Assembly: GCF_900102085.1 (NCBI RefSeq)
Contig: NZ_FMVM01000028.1
Coordinates: forward strand, 1-56,388
DNA length: 56,388 nucleotides
From: Paenibacillus polysaccharolyticus
GTDB lineage: Bacteria > Bacillota > Bacilli > Paenibacillales > Paenibacillaceae
Direction: 5' to 3'
A program made the translations under genes and the position numbers. Position 1 is the first letter of the stretch, and the number at the start of each line of letters is the position of its first letter. The notes beneath the pieces are model-generated. The model did not search any database and was not told the DNA's origin. It was given only the letters and a program-made list of their open reading frames with translations. Shown here piece by piece: positions 26,387 to 36,133 of the stretch.

Positions 26387-26839
26387 TTATGAATTTAGTT
26401 GTTCTGACGCAGTTTCAATTGCCTCCTTCATTAATGGATGGTCTTTGCTGTTACTCCAGTAAATAAGGAGAATATTTTCTTTTTCGTATAAGAAAGGTAA
26501 CGTTGTTGGATTGGTATTTTCTGTAATTTCGTTAAATTCTTTAGCTCCTTTTAAACGATCCTTTTCTGAATTGAAGATATAGAAATGGATAAATTCTTCG
26601 GTATTATTGTTTTCTTCTGAGCCTGGCAACTTAACGGAGTACACTTCCGGTATAACATCATTTAATTTCATGGGATATCCGGTTATGCCATAAGGCTCTA
26701 ATTCTAAATTTTGCGATTTAAGTGCATTGAGCACATCATCCAAATTTAACTTGTTTTCATTTTCTCTGGAACACCCGACTAAGGCAACGAAGCACATAAT
26801 AATCATGATTAAGAGCAACTTTGTCTTTGTAATATTCAT
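26387..26839 (-). CDS. Putative small lipoprotein, unknown function
   Basis: A 150-residue minus-strand protein with a hydrophobic signal and lipobox ALVGC (Cys23), then SRENEN. The mature part is polar and shows no domain I recognise. AAGGAGAGG lies upstream of the ATG. It is convergent with the sugar locus and divergent from the TPR gene. AT-rich compared with its neighbours, so it may be an accessory gene. Confidence 0.75.
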   Translation of the reverse strand: MNITKTKLLLIMIIMCFVALVGCSRENENKLNLDDVLNALKSQNLELEPYGITGYPMKLNDVIPEVYSVKLPGSEENNNTEEFIHFYIFNSEKDRLKGAKEFNEITENTNPTTLPFLYEKENILLIYWSNSKDHPLMKEAIETASEQLNS

Positions 26840-27066
26840 ATGAATTCCCTCTCCTTGGATAATATATACTTATTTTACCACAAACAGTTCATACCATCCA
26901 GATTCCCTTAGATGGAGAGTGTTATTTGAGGTGTGAAATTCAATTATTTATGAAACTCCTTACCGATGGTATTTCACTCATAATCGGGATGAAATGCCAT
27001 CTGAATTATTTGTATTTTTTTCATAAACGACATGAAACTACATATAGCGAAGAGCGCCTAAAGATG

Positions 27067-27075
27067 TGGTATACT
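27067..27075 (+). promoter_or_regulatory. Extended -10 promoter of the TPR gene
   Basis: TGGTATACT is a TGn-extended -10 element about 40 bases before the TPR gene start. No good -35 is seen. Confidence 0.4.
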
Positions 27076-27115
27076 GAAGAGTATGAATGAAAACAAAGAG
27101 GAGGTGCCTTGCGAG

Positions 27116-28864
27116 ATGAAGGGCAAGCTAGTGCGGACCGAGGGTCACCTTGCCAATATTATACCGATTCACTTGGATGCTTCTTTCTTTTTTGAAAGAG
27201 CTGTCCGCTCGCTGGACCGTAATCATGTCGACAAGGCATTGAAATATTTTCGCAAAGCTGTTGAGTACGAGCCGGAAAATCCGGTGAATCATTGTAATAT
27301 GGCGGGTATATTATCAGAAAAGGGAGACTATAAAGCTTCCAATGCCATTCTGGCTCATGTGCTGGATGTGGTTGACCCGTCGATGACGGAATGTTATTTC
27401 TATATGGCAAACAATTATGCCAACATGGATCAATTTGAGGAAGCCGAGCGGGCGTTGGTCACCTATTTAGAGGAAGACACGCAGGGGCAGTTCATGACGG
27501 AAGCAGAAGAGATGATGGAGCTTTTGTATTATGAGCTGGATCGCCCAGCCAAATTAAATCGAATCAAGTCACGCCAGGGGGTTGTGGAGCACGATCAGGC
27601 ACGTGAGTTGCTGGAAGAAGGGAAGTTTGCCCAAGCTGCAGAACTGCTCGAAGGCATGTCGCCCGATTATCCGGATTATCTTGCTGCCCGTAACAATCTT
27701 GCTCTCGCCTATTATTATATGGGACTGTTCTCCAAAGCGAAAGAGACTATTGCTGATGTGCTGGAACAAGAACCGGGCAATCTGCACGCACTATGCAATC
27801 TGGCGATCTTTTATCAAAATGAGAATCGGACAGACCAAGTGCTGTTGTTGATTAAAAAACTGCGCGCGATCGTGCCATTCCAGCACGAACAGGTATACAA
27901 GCTCGCTACAACAATGGGGATTCTGGGCCAGCATGACGCGGCCTATATTCATTTCCGCCGTTTACTCAAGGGTGAAGAGACCGCTACTGATCCGGCACTG
28001 GCGCATTACGCAGCAGTAGCAGCTTTCAACACAGAACGGTATGACATCGCAAAGCGGCTGTGGCATCACGTGAACAAGCTTGACCCAGGTTCTGAGGTGG
28101 CTCGTTATTATTTGGACGGCCTTGAAGCGGTAATTCAAGGTGTGCAGGAGCCGAGTAAGTTAAGCTATCACTACCATCTTCCCTTTGACGAGCAGTTCAA
28201 GCAATGGGAGGATTACGGTAATGGCATTCCGGAAGAGATGAAAAATGATCCACTGATTCGCTCATCGTTCTTCTGGGCTTTACGTCATGGAGATCAGGCA
28301 ACCAAGCTGCAGGTTATTCATGCGCTTGGCATTATTGGGGATTATGAGGTGCAACAGGCCTTGCAATTGTTCATTGATGAACCTGGTGAAGAGCCTGCCC
28401 TGGTCAAGGCGGCGCAAGCCGTTTTACATGATCTGCAAAGGGTTGAACATCCTGAATTGAACGCTGAAGTTTCTCAACCACTTACCCCGAAGGCGGAGGC
28501 GTTAAAGACCGTACCTAAGGTGAGTAAGAAGGAAATTACAGGGATTCGACTCGGAAAAGAGACGTCCCCCCATTGGCAGGCTGTTGTTGATCGTGCGCTT
28601 CAGATGTCAGAGGCGAGAGCCGAATTACAGCAAGAGATGGAGCGGATCTGGACAGATTATGTTTCCAGGGTTCGACCGGATCTATCTGGTTCCAAACAGA
28701 TCGAAGGATGGGCTGCAGGACTGGAGTATCTGGCTTCCAAAAACCGTAGCCGGCCCGTTACGTATCAGAGTATCGCTGAACGTTACGGTATATCCGCATC
28801 TACTGTCAGCAAATATGCGAGGCAGCTCAATCAGATCTGTAGTGTAACTCCGCCTAACGGATAG
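27116..28864 (+). CDS. TPR-repeat protein with C-terminal helix-turn-helix (YvcD-like)
   Basis: A 582-residue cytoplasmic protein. The first ~300 residues contain several tetratricopeptide repeats (for example ALKYFRKAVEYEPENPVNHC and AKETIADVLEQEPGNLHALC). A middle region follows, and near the C-terminus there is a helix-turn-helix-like segment, TYQSIAERYGISASTVSKYA. By position (between his and trxB) it matches B. subtilis yvcD. GAGGAGG at 27098-27104 supports the ATG at 27116; an ATG at 27083 lies ahead of that site. Function unknown; a protein-protein scaffold is likely. Confidence 0.85.
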   Translation: MKGKLVRTEGHLANIIPIHLDASFFFERAVRSLDRNHVDKALKYFRKAVEYEPENPVNHCNMAGILSEKGDYKASNAILAHVLDVVDPSMTECYFYMANNYANMDQFEEAERALVTYLEEDTQGQFMTEAEEMMELLYYELDRPAKLNRIKSRQGVVEHDQARELLEEGKFAQAAELLEGMSPDYPDYLAARNNLALAYYYMGLFSKAKETIADVLEQEPGNLHALCNLAIFYQNENRTDQVLLLIKKLRAIVPFQHEQVYKLATTMGILGQHDAAYIHFRRLLKGEETATDPALAHYAAVAAFNTERYDIAKRLWHHVNKLDPGSEVARYYLDGLEAVIQGVQEPSKLSYHYHLPFDEQFKQWEDYGNGIPEEMKNDPLIRSSFFWALRHGDQATKLQVIHALGIIGDYEVQQALQLFIDEPGEEPALVKAAQAVLHDLQRVEHPELNAEVSQPLTPKAEALKTVPKVSKKEITGIRLGKETSPHWQAVVDRALQMSEARAELQQEMERIWTDYVSRVRPDLSGSKQIEGWAAGLEYLASKNRSRPVTYQSIAERYGISASTVSKYARQLNQICSVTPPNG

Positions 28865-29055
28865 AATTCAGAGATATAGGCTCTGTAGAACGTGGCAATT
28901 CAAGCTTGAAGCAAGGTTGTCCCTGAGAGAAGGATACATTAACCGGGAAAACGGGTAAACTTAACGAATAGGTCTAAAAATGCCTGTAGATATCATCTTG
29001 GCAAGTTATTCGCGACCATTACACATCTTAACCTGATGAAGGAGGCTGTATCTAT

Positions 29056-30015
29056 ATGTCTAAATACAGAACGATTGTGATCGGAACCGGACCTGCGGGT
29101 CTGACAGCAGCGATATACCTGGCTCGTGCGAATCTGAAACCGCTGGTGATTGAAGGTCTTCAGCCAGGTGGGCAATTGACAACGACTACAGACGTCGAGA
29201 ACTTCCCGGGTTTCCCGCAAGGTATTATGGGGCCTGAGTTGATGGACAACATGCGTAAGCAAGCAGAACGTTTTGGGGCTGAATTCAAGAATGGCTGGGT
29301 GGAAGAGGTTGACTTAAGTAAGCAACCTTTTAAAGTAAGTGTGGGGGGCATTGGTGAATTGGAGGCAGACTCCATCATTATCTCCACAGGTGCTTCGGCT
29401 CGTTATCTCGGTATTCCGGGTGAGCAGGAAAACGTAGGGCGGGGAGTAAGTACTTGTGCAACATGTGACGGATTTTTCTTCCGCGGCAAAAAGATCGTTG
29501 TGGTGGGTGGTGGCGACTCCGCTATGGAAGAAGCAAGCTTTTTGACTCGCTTTGCTACAGATGTTACGTTGGTTCACCGCCGGGATGAACTGCGCGCATC
29601 CAAGATTATGCAGGATCGGGCCCGCAGCAACGAGAAGGTGAAATGGGCTTTGAACCGTACACCTCTTGAGGTTGTGCCTGAAGCAATGGGTGTCAAAGGG
29701 CTGAAGGTCCGCAACAATGAAACAGGCCAGGAAGAGTTGCTCGAAGCAGATGGTGTATTCGTTGCCATCGGGCACACGCCGAATACTGGATTTCTTGGCA
29801 ATGCCATTGCACTGGATGAGCATGGGTATGTTGTGGTGAAGCCAGGAACAACAGAAACCAACATTCCAGGTGTATTTGCATGTGGTGATGTTCAGGATAC
29901 GAAATATCGTCAAGCCATTACAGCTGCAGGATCAGGTTGTATGGCAGCGATGGATTGTGAAAAGTTCCTGGAGGGAAGTATCGTGCACGATTGGAGCGAA
30001 ACGCTGGATAAGTAA
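29056..30015 (+). CDS. trxB: Thioredoxin reductase
   Basis: A 319-residue FAD flavoprotein that passes electrons from NADPH to thioredoxin. The FAD fingerprint GTGPAGLTAA starts at 10, the redox disulfide CATC is at 134-137, the NADPH fingerprint GGGDSAMEEA follows, and the C-terminal GVFACGDVQD binds FAD. RBS AAGGAGG. Next to the TPR gene as in B. subtilis. Confidence 0.97.
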   Translation: MSKYRTIVIGTGPAGLTAAIYLARANLKPLVIEGLQPGGQLTTTTDVENFPGFPQGIMGPELMDNMRKQAERFGAEFKNGWVEEVDLSKQPFKVSVGGIGELEADSIIISTGASARYLGIPGEQENVGRGVSTCATCDGFFFRGKKIVVVGGGDSAMEEASFLTRFATDVTLVHRRDELRASKIMQDRARSNEKVKWALNRTPLEVVPEAMGVKGLKVRNNETGQEELLEADGVFVAIGHTPNTGFLGNAIALDEHGYVVVKPGTTETNIPGVFACGDVQDTKYRQAITAAGSGCMAAMDCEKFLEGSIVHDWSETLDK

Positions 30016-30081
30016 TACGCATGACAGCCCTATGGCTTGGAATAAACTAGCATAAGAGACAACGGGAAGTCTCATGAACTG

Positions 30082-30109
30082 AGAGAAGCCGGAGGGCTTC
30101 TCTTTTTTT
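30082..30109 (+). terminator. Terminator of trxB
   Basis: AGAGAAGCC pairs with GGCTTCTCT round GGAG, followed by seven T. Confidence 0.9.
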
Positions 30110-30170
30110 GAAACGATGATGGGCATGATTTCGTATACATAAGGGGTATATTAGCTGTGAGGTGAAGAAG

Positions 30171-31211
30171 TTGGGGGAAATGATAAAAGATTGGCTTCAG
30201 AATGCAACGGTTAGACGTTTTTTGATCCTGCTGTTGTTCTGTTTAATTTTGTTCAGTATGGGGAGTATGCTTCATATGATTCTGCTGTTGTTCCTGGTGA
30301 CATATGTCATGAACAGGCTACAGCATCTCATTACAAAAGGTTTGAATCGCTTTTTTCCAATCGACTATAAAGTCGTGGTCATTCTGCTGTATATGATTGT
30401 GATAGCCGGAATTGTACTTGGTATATCCAGATATTCACCACGGATTGTGGATCAGGTTGTGCAGTTAACCAACGAGATTATGAAATTTCTCGACACGGCT
30501 GATGGTGATAATTTTGCCTCCAAGATCGCAGGTTATCTGCAGTCCTTCGACATTAAAAATTATACCAACGAAGCGCTGAAATACATTTTTGCATTTAGTA
30601 AATGGCTGGAATTCATCTTGCTGGTTATTATTTTGAGTTTGTTCTTCCTGTTGCAGAAAAAAGAAATATATAAGTTCACGTCCAAGTTCAAAACAAGCAA
30701 AATCGGTTGGTTCTATAATGAAGTGGCATACCTGGGCGACAAATTTGTATCTTCTTTTGGTAAAGTCATTGAAGCGCAGCTGCTAATTGCCGTATTTAAT
30801 ACGGTGTTGACGATGCTCGGATTGTGGATCTTAGGTTACCCTTACCTATTCGCGTTAACAATTATGGTCTTCCTGCTCAGTCTGGTGCCTGTTGCAGGGG
30901 TTATGATCTCCCTTGTGCCGCTCTGTCTGATCGGGTATCAAATGGGCGGATTGCAGATGGCCATCATCGTGATCGTTATGATCATCATTATTCATGCGCT
31001 GGAAACATACTTCCTGAATCCGAAGCTCATGGCGCACAAGACCAAGTTACCGATGTTTTACACCTTTATCGTGCTGATTCTGTCGCAACATTTCCTCGGC
31101 ATCTGGGGCTTGATTATTGGTATTCCAATCTTTGTCTTCATGCTGGACATTCTGGATGTAAACAAGATGGAGAAGACTGAGGAGCCTGTGCGAGTAGAGA
31201 CGAAGTTGTAA
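30171..31211 (+). CDS. AI-2E/PerM family membrane transporter
   Basis: A ~346-residue membrane protein with six to eight transmembrane segments and the family pattern of a hydrophobic block, a soluble amphipathic middle part (about 90-150), and a membrane block ending in a Gly/Pro-rich GLIIGIPIFVFMLDIL. It belongs to the AI-2E (PF01594) family, with members acting as exporters or Na+/H+ antiporters; the substrate is not predictable. The start is uncertain: TTG at 30171 has GAGGTG six bases ahead; GTG 30162 and ATG 30180 are in frame alternatives. Confidence 0.85.
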   Translation: MGEMIKDWLQNATVRRFLILLLFCLILFSMGSMLHMILLLFLVTYVMNRLQHLITKGLNRFFPIDYKVVVILLYMIVIAGIVLGISRYSPRIVDQVVQLTNEIMKFLDTADGDNFASKIAGYLQSFDIKNYTNEALKYIFAFSKWLEFILLVIILSLFFLLQKKEIYKFTSKFKTSKIGWFYNEVAYLGDKFVSSFGKVIEAQLLIAVFNTVLTMLGLWILGYPYLFALTIMVFLLSLVPVAGVMISLVPLCLIGYQMGGLQMAIIVIVMIIIIHALETYFLNPKLMAHKTKLPMFYTFIVLILSQHFLGIWGLIIGIPIFVFMLDILDVNKMEKTEEPVRVETKL

Positions 31212-31252
31212 TTGATTCTTGAGAGTTCGCCGAATGGTTGGTAAAAAGAATA

Positions 31253-31287
31253 AACGCCTCCAGTGCTTCGCTGGAAGGCGTTTTTTT
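31253..31287 (+). terminator. Terminator after the AI-2E gene
   Basis: AACGCCTCCAG pairs with CTGGAAGGCGTT round TGCTTCG, followed by seven T. Confidence 0.92.
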
Positions 31288-31545
31288 GTTATACCCGCAC
31301 CTGAGGTGAGGGGTATCATGGGTAATTTAGTTAACAATGTCATGGTGATCAGATGACCATTGTCATTTTGTATGAATGGAACGAGGGGTAATGAAATATC
31401 ATGAGTTGAGGCTCCCCTTTCTATCAGGGGAGGAGGGAGCATGGCGTTTTAATAGATTAAAATGAGGTTGTATACGCATTCAAAAATGGTGTGTGATGTA
31501 GTTCACAACCCTGCCAAAGCATGTTGCGCGTGAGGTCTTCTCGTC
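31288..31545 (+). other. Intergenic region before the glucokinase operon
   Basis: About 260 bases with no convincing gene. GGCTCCCC and GGGGAGGAGGGAGC around 31411-31440 form an imperfect GC-rich hairpin of unknown role. Confidence 0.35.
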
Positions 31546-31574
31546 TTGACCCCGGCGTATCCTTCAATTATAGT
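31546..31574 (+). promoter_or_regulatory. Sigma-A promoter of the glcK-rapZ-yvcK-whiA operon
   Basis: TTGACC (31546-31551), 17-base spacer, TATAGT (31569-31574). It sits 50 bases ahead of the glucokinase start and is a strong match. Confidence 0.75.
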
Positions 31575-31623
31575 TGGTACGTAGGACTTAAACTATTTTA
31601 GATAGATAAAGGTGGCTTGCAGC

Positions 31624-32574
31624 ATGTCTGAGAAAATCTACGTTGGGGTCGATCTCGGCGGAACAGCAATCAAGGTCGGTATATGTGATGATCAAGGTCA
31701 GCTTATGCATACGTATGAAGGACCGACTGAAGTGGACCAGGGCGTTGACACGGTTATCGCCAACATCGAGAAGTATGTCCGTCATATCGTAGCCGAATCG
31801 CCATACAGCTGGGAACAGCTTGAGGGTGTCGGAGCAGGAGTTGCCGGTTTCACGAATGTACGCGAGGGGATTATTGTTCATGCTCCTAACATCGGATTTC
31901 GGAATGTAGCCATTCGTTCGGTTCTGGAAGAGCGTCTGGGCAAGCCTGTCAAAATAGATAATGATGCGAACGTTGCTGCTCTGGGTGAAGCTTGGGCTGG
32001 GGCCGGCAAGGGTGTAGACAATTGTGTATGCTTCACACTCGGTACAGGCGTTGGCGGCGGTCTCATCATGAACGGTAAAATCTATCAGGGGTTTTCCGGC
32101 ATGGCAGGGGAACTGGGCCACATCAGTGTTGTGCCTGATCTGGAAGCAATCAAGTGTGGCTGTGGTAAAATGGGATGTGTAGAGACGGTATCATCCGCAA
32201 CAGGTATCATTCGCATGGCGAAGGATGCTGTAGAGCGTGGTGATCATACGTCCCTTGCTTTGGTAGACAAAATCGCTGCCAAGGAAGTATTTGATGCGGC
32301 CAAAGCAGGCGATGAAGTGGCTCTGCGGATTGTAAACCGTGCGGCTTATTATTTGGGCAAATCCATGGCAACCGTAGCCGCTGTACTGAACCCGGAATTA
32401 TTCATTGTTGGCGGTGGGGTATCCAAGGCAGGCGACTTCTTGTTTGATGAGATTCGAACTGTGTTTGCTCAATTGACTCCAGAGCCGTTGCAACAAGGTG
32501 TTCAGATTTTGGAAGCTACACTGGGTAATGATGCAGGAATCGTAGGCGCGGCAGGTCTCCTCTTACGTTCGTAG
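31624..32574 (+). CDS. glcK: Glucokinase, ROK family
   Basis: A 316-residue ROK kinase: ATP-phosphate motif YVGVDLGGTAIKVG, catalytic region IDNDANVAALGEAW, and the zinc-binding cluster CGCGKMGCVE. It phosphorylates glucose to glucose 6-phosphate and feeds glycolysis. Start chosen at 31624 behind AAAGGTGG; a GTG 12 bases earlier is unlikely. First gene of an operon with rapZ, yvcK and whiA. Confidence 0.92.
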   Translation: MSEKIYVGVDLGGTAIKVGICDDQGQLMHTYEGPTEVDQGVDTVIANIEKYVRHIVAESPYSWEQLEGVGAGVAGFTNVREGIIVHAPNIGFRNVAIRSVLEERLGKPVKIDNDANVAALGEAWAGAGKGVDNCVCFTLGTGVGGGLIMNGKIYQGFSGMAGELGHISVVPDLEAIKCGCGKMGCVETVSSATGIIRMAKDAVERGDHTSLALVDKIAAKEVFDAAKAGDEVALRIVNRAAYYLGKSMATVAAVLNPELFIVGGGVSKAGDFLFDEIRTVFAQLTPEPLQQGVQILEATLGNDAGIVGAAGLLLRS

Positions 32575-32626
32575 TACCTTTGTAACACGATATATCCGAC
32601 AGCAATATGATAAGGAGGGGACATTT

Positions 32627-33526
32627 ATGCTTGACGGTGAAGGCTCACCAGGCACAGGCGCCACGCTCATTATCATTACGGGCATGTCCGGAGCGGGTAA
32701 AACGATAGCTGTGCAGAGCCTGGAAGATCTAGGGTTTTTCTGCGTAGATAATTTACCGCCTGTTCTAATTCCTAAATTCGCGGAATTGATCGAACAGTCG
32801 AATGGCAAGATTGGCAAGGTAGCGCTGGTCATCGATCTTCGGGGACGTGAATTTTTCACAGCATTGTCCGAGTCTTTAAACTATATCAAGGATCATTTTA
32901 CGATTCACTGCGAAATTCTATTTTTGGATGCAACCGATTCGGTTCTGGTTCAACGTTACAAAGAGAGCAGACGTAGACATCCGTTAGCGCCAGAAGGTAT
33001 GCCGCTGGATGGCATTAAGCTGGAGCGCAAGATGCTGGAGGAACTTAAAAATTCAGCAACTCAGGTGCTGAATACCAGCACCATGAAGCCTGCTCAATTG
33101 AAGGAGCGCATCATCTCACGTTTCTCTCACTTGGAGAGCCAGATGTTGTCCGTGAATATAACGTCCTTCGGATTTAAATACGGTATTCCGATTGATGCGG
33201 ATCTCGTATTCGATGTTCGTTTTTTACCGAATCCGCATTATATTGATCATTTGCGGCCGAATACAGGACAAAATAGTGAAGTGTACGAATATGTTATGAA
33301 ATGGCCGGAAACGCAAGCGTTTCTGACCAAGCTGCTGGATATGCTGCATTTTCTGATTCCGCAATACCGGAAGGAAGGCAAAAGCCAGGTTATTATTGGA
33401 ATCGGCTGTACCGGAGGCAAGCATCGTTCGGTAGCAATATCGGAATATTTGGGCAAAATGCTCGGAAGCAGTGAGACTGAAGCTGTTACCGTAAGCCACC
33501 GCGACGCTGACCGGGACCGTCATTGA
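32627..33526 (+). CDS. rapZ: RNase adapter protein RapZ (YvcJ)
   Basis: A 299-residue nucleotide-binding protein with Walker A GMSGAGKT (19-26) and the conserved C-terminal IGIGCTGGKHRSV. In B. subtilis YvcJ is a GTP/ATPase linked to competence; in E. coli RapZ directs RNase E decay of GlmZ. RBS AAGGAGGGG. Followed by yvcK and whiA, the universal order in Firmicutes. Confidence 0.95.
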   Translation: MLDGEGSPGTGATLIIITGMSGAGKTIAVQSLEDLGFFCVDNLPPVLIPKFAELIEQSNGKIGKVALVIDLRGREFFTALSESLNYIKDHFTIHCEILFLDATDSVLVQRYKESRRRHPLAPEGMPLDGIKLERKMLEELKNSATQVLNTSTMKPAQLKERIISRFSHLESQMLSVNITSFGFKYGIPIDADLVFDVRFLPNPHYIDHLRPNTGQNSEVYEYVMKWPETQAFLTKLLDMLHFLIPQYRKEGKSQVIIGIGCTGGKHRSVAISEYLGKMLGSSETEAVTVSHRDADRDRH

Positions 33527-33539
33527 AGAGGGTGAAGGG

Positions 33540-34526
33540 ATGAAAGAGGCCGGACCACGGAGAGAACGTCCGAGAATCGTTGTTATGGGCGGCGGAACCG
33601 GATTATCTGTGATGTTACGCGGTTTAAAAGAGAAGCCGATGGATATCACGGCCATCGTTACGGTTGCTGATGACGGTGGGAGTTCAGGGATCTTGCGCAG
33701 TGAGTTGCAAATGCCGCCGCCAGGCGACATTCGTAACGTTCTCACCGCGCTGGCAGATGTTGAGCCACTGCTTTCGGACATGTTAAAGTATCGTTTCAAT
33801 ACAGGCGCGGGGCTTGCAGGCCACAGCCTGGGGAATTTGATATTGGCTGCAATGACGGATATATCAGGCGACTTTGTGACCGCTGTGCGGGAGCTTAGCC
33901 GCGTGTTTGCCGTTAGAGGTCAGGTGCTTCCGGCAGCAGGTCAAGCTGTTGTGTTACACGCTGAGATGGAGGATGGATCAATTATTACTGGTGAGTCCAA
34001 AATCCCTGAAGCAGGCGGGCGTATTAAACGTGTCTTTCTTGAACCGGATCACGTGGAGCCGTTGCCAGAAGCTGTGGAGGCTATACGCCAAGCAGATGCG
34101 ATTCTGATTGGCCCGGGTAGTCTATATACGAGCATCCTTCCTAATCTGCTTGTGCCCAAACTGGCAGAAGCTGTCGTTGAAACGGATGCGGTGAAGATGT
34201 TTATTTGTAACGTAATGACACAGCCGGGAGAGACCGATAATTATACAGTGAGTGATCATCTTAAGGCAGTGCATGATCATATTGGTCACCAGCTCTTTGA
34301 CTACGTGATCGTGAACAATGGTGACATTCCGCTACAAGTGCAGAATAAGTATGCGGAAAAAGGAGCAAAACCGGTTGTTCTCGATATGAATGTGCTGAAA
34401 AGTTCAGGTTATCAGGTTGTCGCAGATACGCTGGTTTTGTTCAAAACCTATCTGCGCCATGATGCTGATAAGCTCAGCCATCATATTTACCAACTGGTTC
34501 AAAATTGGATGTTACGGAAGAGGTGA
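33540..34526 (+). CDS. yvcK: Gluconeogenesis factor YvcK (CofD-like)
   Basis: A 328-residue protein of the CofD/UPF0052 family. N-terminal VVMGGGTGLSVMLRGLK is the nucleotide-sugar binding strand, with VTVADDGGSSG and GPGSLYTS further on. In Bacillus it binds UDP-sugars and is needed for growth on gluconeogenic carbon and for cell shape. GAGGGTGAAGGG precedes the ATG; 13 bases separate it from rapZ. Confidence 0.94.
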   Translation: MKEAGPRRERPRIVVMGGGTGLSVMLRGLKEKPMDITAIVTVADDGGSSGILRSELQMPPPGDIRNVLTALADVEPLLSDMLKYRFNTGAGLAGHSLGNLILAAMTDISGDFVTAVRELSRVFAVRGQVLPAAGQAVVLHAEMEDGSIITGESKIPEAGGRIKRVFLEPDHVEPLPEAVEAIRQADAILIGPGSLYTSILPNLLVPKLAEAVVETDAVKMFICNVMTQPGETDNYTVSDHLKAVHDHIGHQLFDYVIVNNGDIPLQVQNKYAEKGAKPVVLDMNVLKSSGYQVVADTLVLFKTYLRHDADKLSHHIYQLVQNWMLRKR

Positions 34527-34532
34527 AGTCCC

Positions 34533-35465
34533 ATGTCATTTGCAGCACAGACCAAAAAAGAATTAACGATGATTGAAAGTGAAGCGTGCTGCGAACAGGC
34601 GGAACTTTCAGCCCTCATCCGTATGCTTGGTGCAGTGCAGTTATCGAATAAAAAAGTCATCTTGGATATTTCGACAGAGAATGCTGCGATCGCAAGAAGG
34701 GCATACTCTCTGCTTAAAAAGCATTTTCAAGTGCATACGGAATTGTTGGTTCGCAAAAAAATGCGGCTGAAGAAGAACAATGTGTATATTGTTCGTGTTC
34801 CGTCTATGGTTCAGGAGATTCTAAAGGAGCTGCACATCGTCTCTGAAGGATTCTTGTTTACTCCTGGCATTAATGAAGAGTTACTGGAGAAGAATTGTTG
34901 TAAGCGAGCCTATCTTCGTGGTGCGTTTCTGGCAGGTGGTTCCGTAAATAACCCGGAGGGCTCCTCATATCATCTGGAGATTGCGTCCATGTATGAAGAG
35001 CATTGTCAGGCACTGGTGGATTTGGCTAATGAATTTCATCTTAATGCCCGGTGTATAGAAAGGAAAAAAGGATTCATCCTATACATTAAGGAAGGCGAGA
35101 AAATCATTGAGTTGCTTAGCATCATTGGTGCTCACCAGGCCTTGTTCAAGTTTGAAGATGTTCGAATTATGCGGGACATGCGTAACTCGGTGAATCGAAT
35201 TGTCAATTGTGAGACAGCTAATCTGAACAAAACGATTGGCGCAGCGGTTAGACAAATCGACAATATCCGTTTACTGCAAAAGGAAGTAGGTCTGGAATCT
35301 CTTCCGGATAAGCTACGTGAGGTAGCTGAGGTAAGGCTTGCTCATCCCGATATCAATCTGAAGGAAGTAGGCGAATTGCTAAAAGGTACGGTGAGCAAAT
35401 CGGGCGTGAACCATCGCCTTCGGAAGATTGATGAGCTTGCTGAGAAAGTGCGTGCGGAACGTTAA
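34533..35465 (+). CDS. whiA: DNA-binding protein WhiA
   Basis: A 310-residue protein with a degenerate LAGLIDADG-like N-terminal part (for example YLRGAFLAGGSVNNPEG) and a C-terminal helix-turn-helix ending in LRLADP-like ADIN and GVNHRLRKIDELA. In Streptomyces WhiA controls sporulation; in Bacillus it affects division and carbon flow. It begins six bases after yvcK. Last gene of the operon. Confidence 0.94.
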   Translation: MSFAAQTKKELTMIESEACCEQAELSALIRMLGAVQLSNKKVILDISTENAAIARRAYSLLKKHFQVHTELLVRKKMRLKKNNVYIVRVPSMVQEILKELHIVSEGFLFTPGINEELLEKNCCKRAYLRGAFLAGGSVNNPEGSSYHLEIASMYEEHCQALVDLANEFHLNARCIERKKGFILYIKEGEKIIELLSIIGAHQALFKFEDVRIMRDMRNSVNRIVNCETANLNKTIGAAVRQIDNIRLLQKEVGLESLPDKLREVAEVRLAHPDINLKEVGELLKGTVSKSGVNHRLRKIDELAEKVRAER

Positions 35466-35548
35466 AGTTGAAGGTTGAAACGAATCATTTAGGTTTAAGG
35501 TTTGTTATGACCTTACCAGGTCGTGTTGGGTTACTCGTGGGGGGGAAG

Positions 35549-35573
35549 GAGAGGCTTCGGCTCTGGATTTTTT
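35549..35573 (+). terminator. Possible terminator after whiA
   Basis: AGAG-G-CTTCGGCTCT forms a short stem round TTCG with one bulge, followed by GGATTTTTT. A second short stem follows at about 35574-35597 with its own T-run. Confidence 0.45.
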
Positions 35574-35690
35574 GCCTAAGCCTGAGGCTATGTTTTTTCT
35601 TCTAGTGTCCTGCACGGGTTAATGGTATAATGTTGTATAAATATAATTGTGTATTTAATGTCCAGATTTCATAATAGGGGGTAAGTTTCT

Positions 35691-35960
35691 ATGACAAAGC
35701 ACCCGGTAGTTGTCCGTTTGAAAACGGGTCTCCATGCCAGACCTGCGGCACTGTTCGTTCAGGAAGCGAATAAGTACTCATCTGAAGTGTTCGTCGAGAA
35801 GGACGATAAAAAAGTAAATGCTAAAAGTATCATGGGAATCATGAGCCTTGCGATCAGTACAGGTACAGAAATCCATATTAGCGCTGAAGGCGCGGATGCG
35901 GATCAGGCTGTAAACGCTTTAGTTAGTCTGGTGAGCAAGGAAGAGCTTGAGAACCAATAA
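35691..35960 (+). CDS. HPr-family phosphocarrier protein at the crh locus
   Basis: An 89-residue HPr-fold protein. GLHARPAA places His at position 15, and KSIMGIMSL places Ser at 46. B. subtilis Crh, encoded at this position, has Gln15 instead and cannot act in the PTS. This protein keeps both the PEP-dependent site (His15) and the HprK site (Ser46). It may be the organism's HPr, or a Crh-like paralogue that kept the histidine. A possible -10 TATAAT is at 35626-35631. RBS GGGGGTAAG. A ptsI gene is not adjacent. Confidence 0.9.
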   Translation: MTKHPVVVRLKTGLHARPAALFVQEANKYSSEVFVEKDDKKVNAKSIMGIMSLAISTGTEIHISAEGADADQAVNALVSLVSKEELENQ

Positions 35961-35989
35961 GCTTCATGAACTCAATTCAATCCATGAAG

Positions 35990-36011
35990 AAGTCCCGCAA
36001 GGGGCTTTTTT
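35990..36011 (+). terminator. Terminator of the HPr gene
   Basis: AAGTCCC pairs with GGGGCTT round GCAA, followed by six T. Confidence 0.85.
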
Positions 36012-36133
36012 GCGTTTTATATAAAATTTATTAAACCGGCCTGTCAAGTGCAACATTATGGAATTTGTCCCGTCTGTTAAGGTATCAAATCGCTTCAAGT
36101 TTGAGAAGTTAACATATGAGGAGGTTATTCGTA

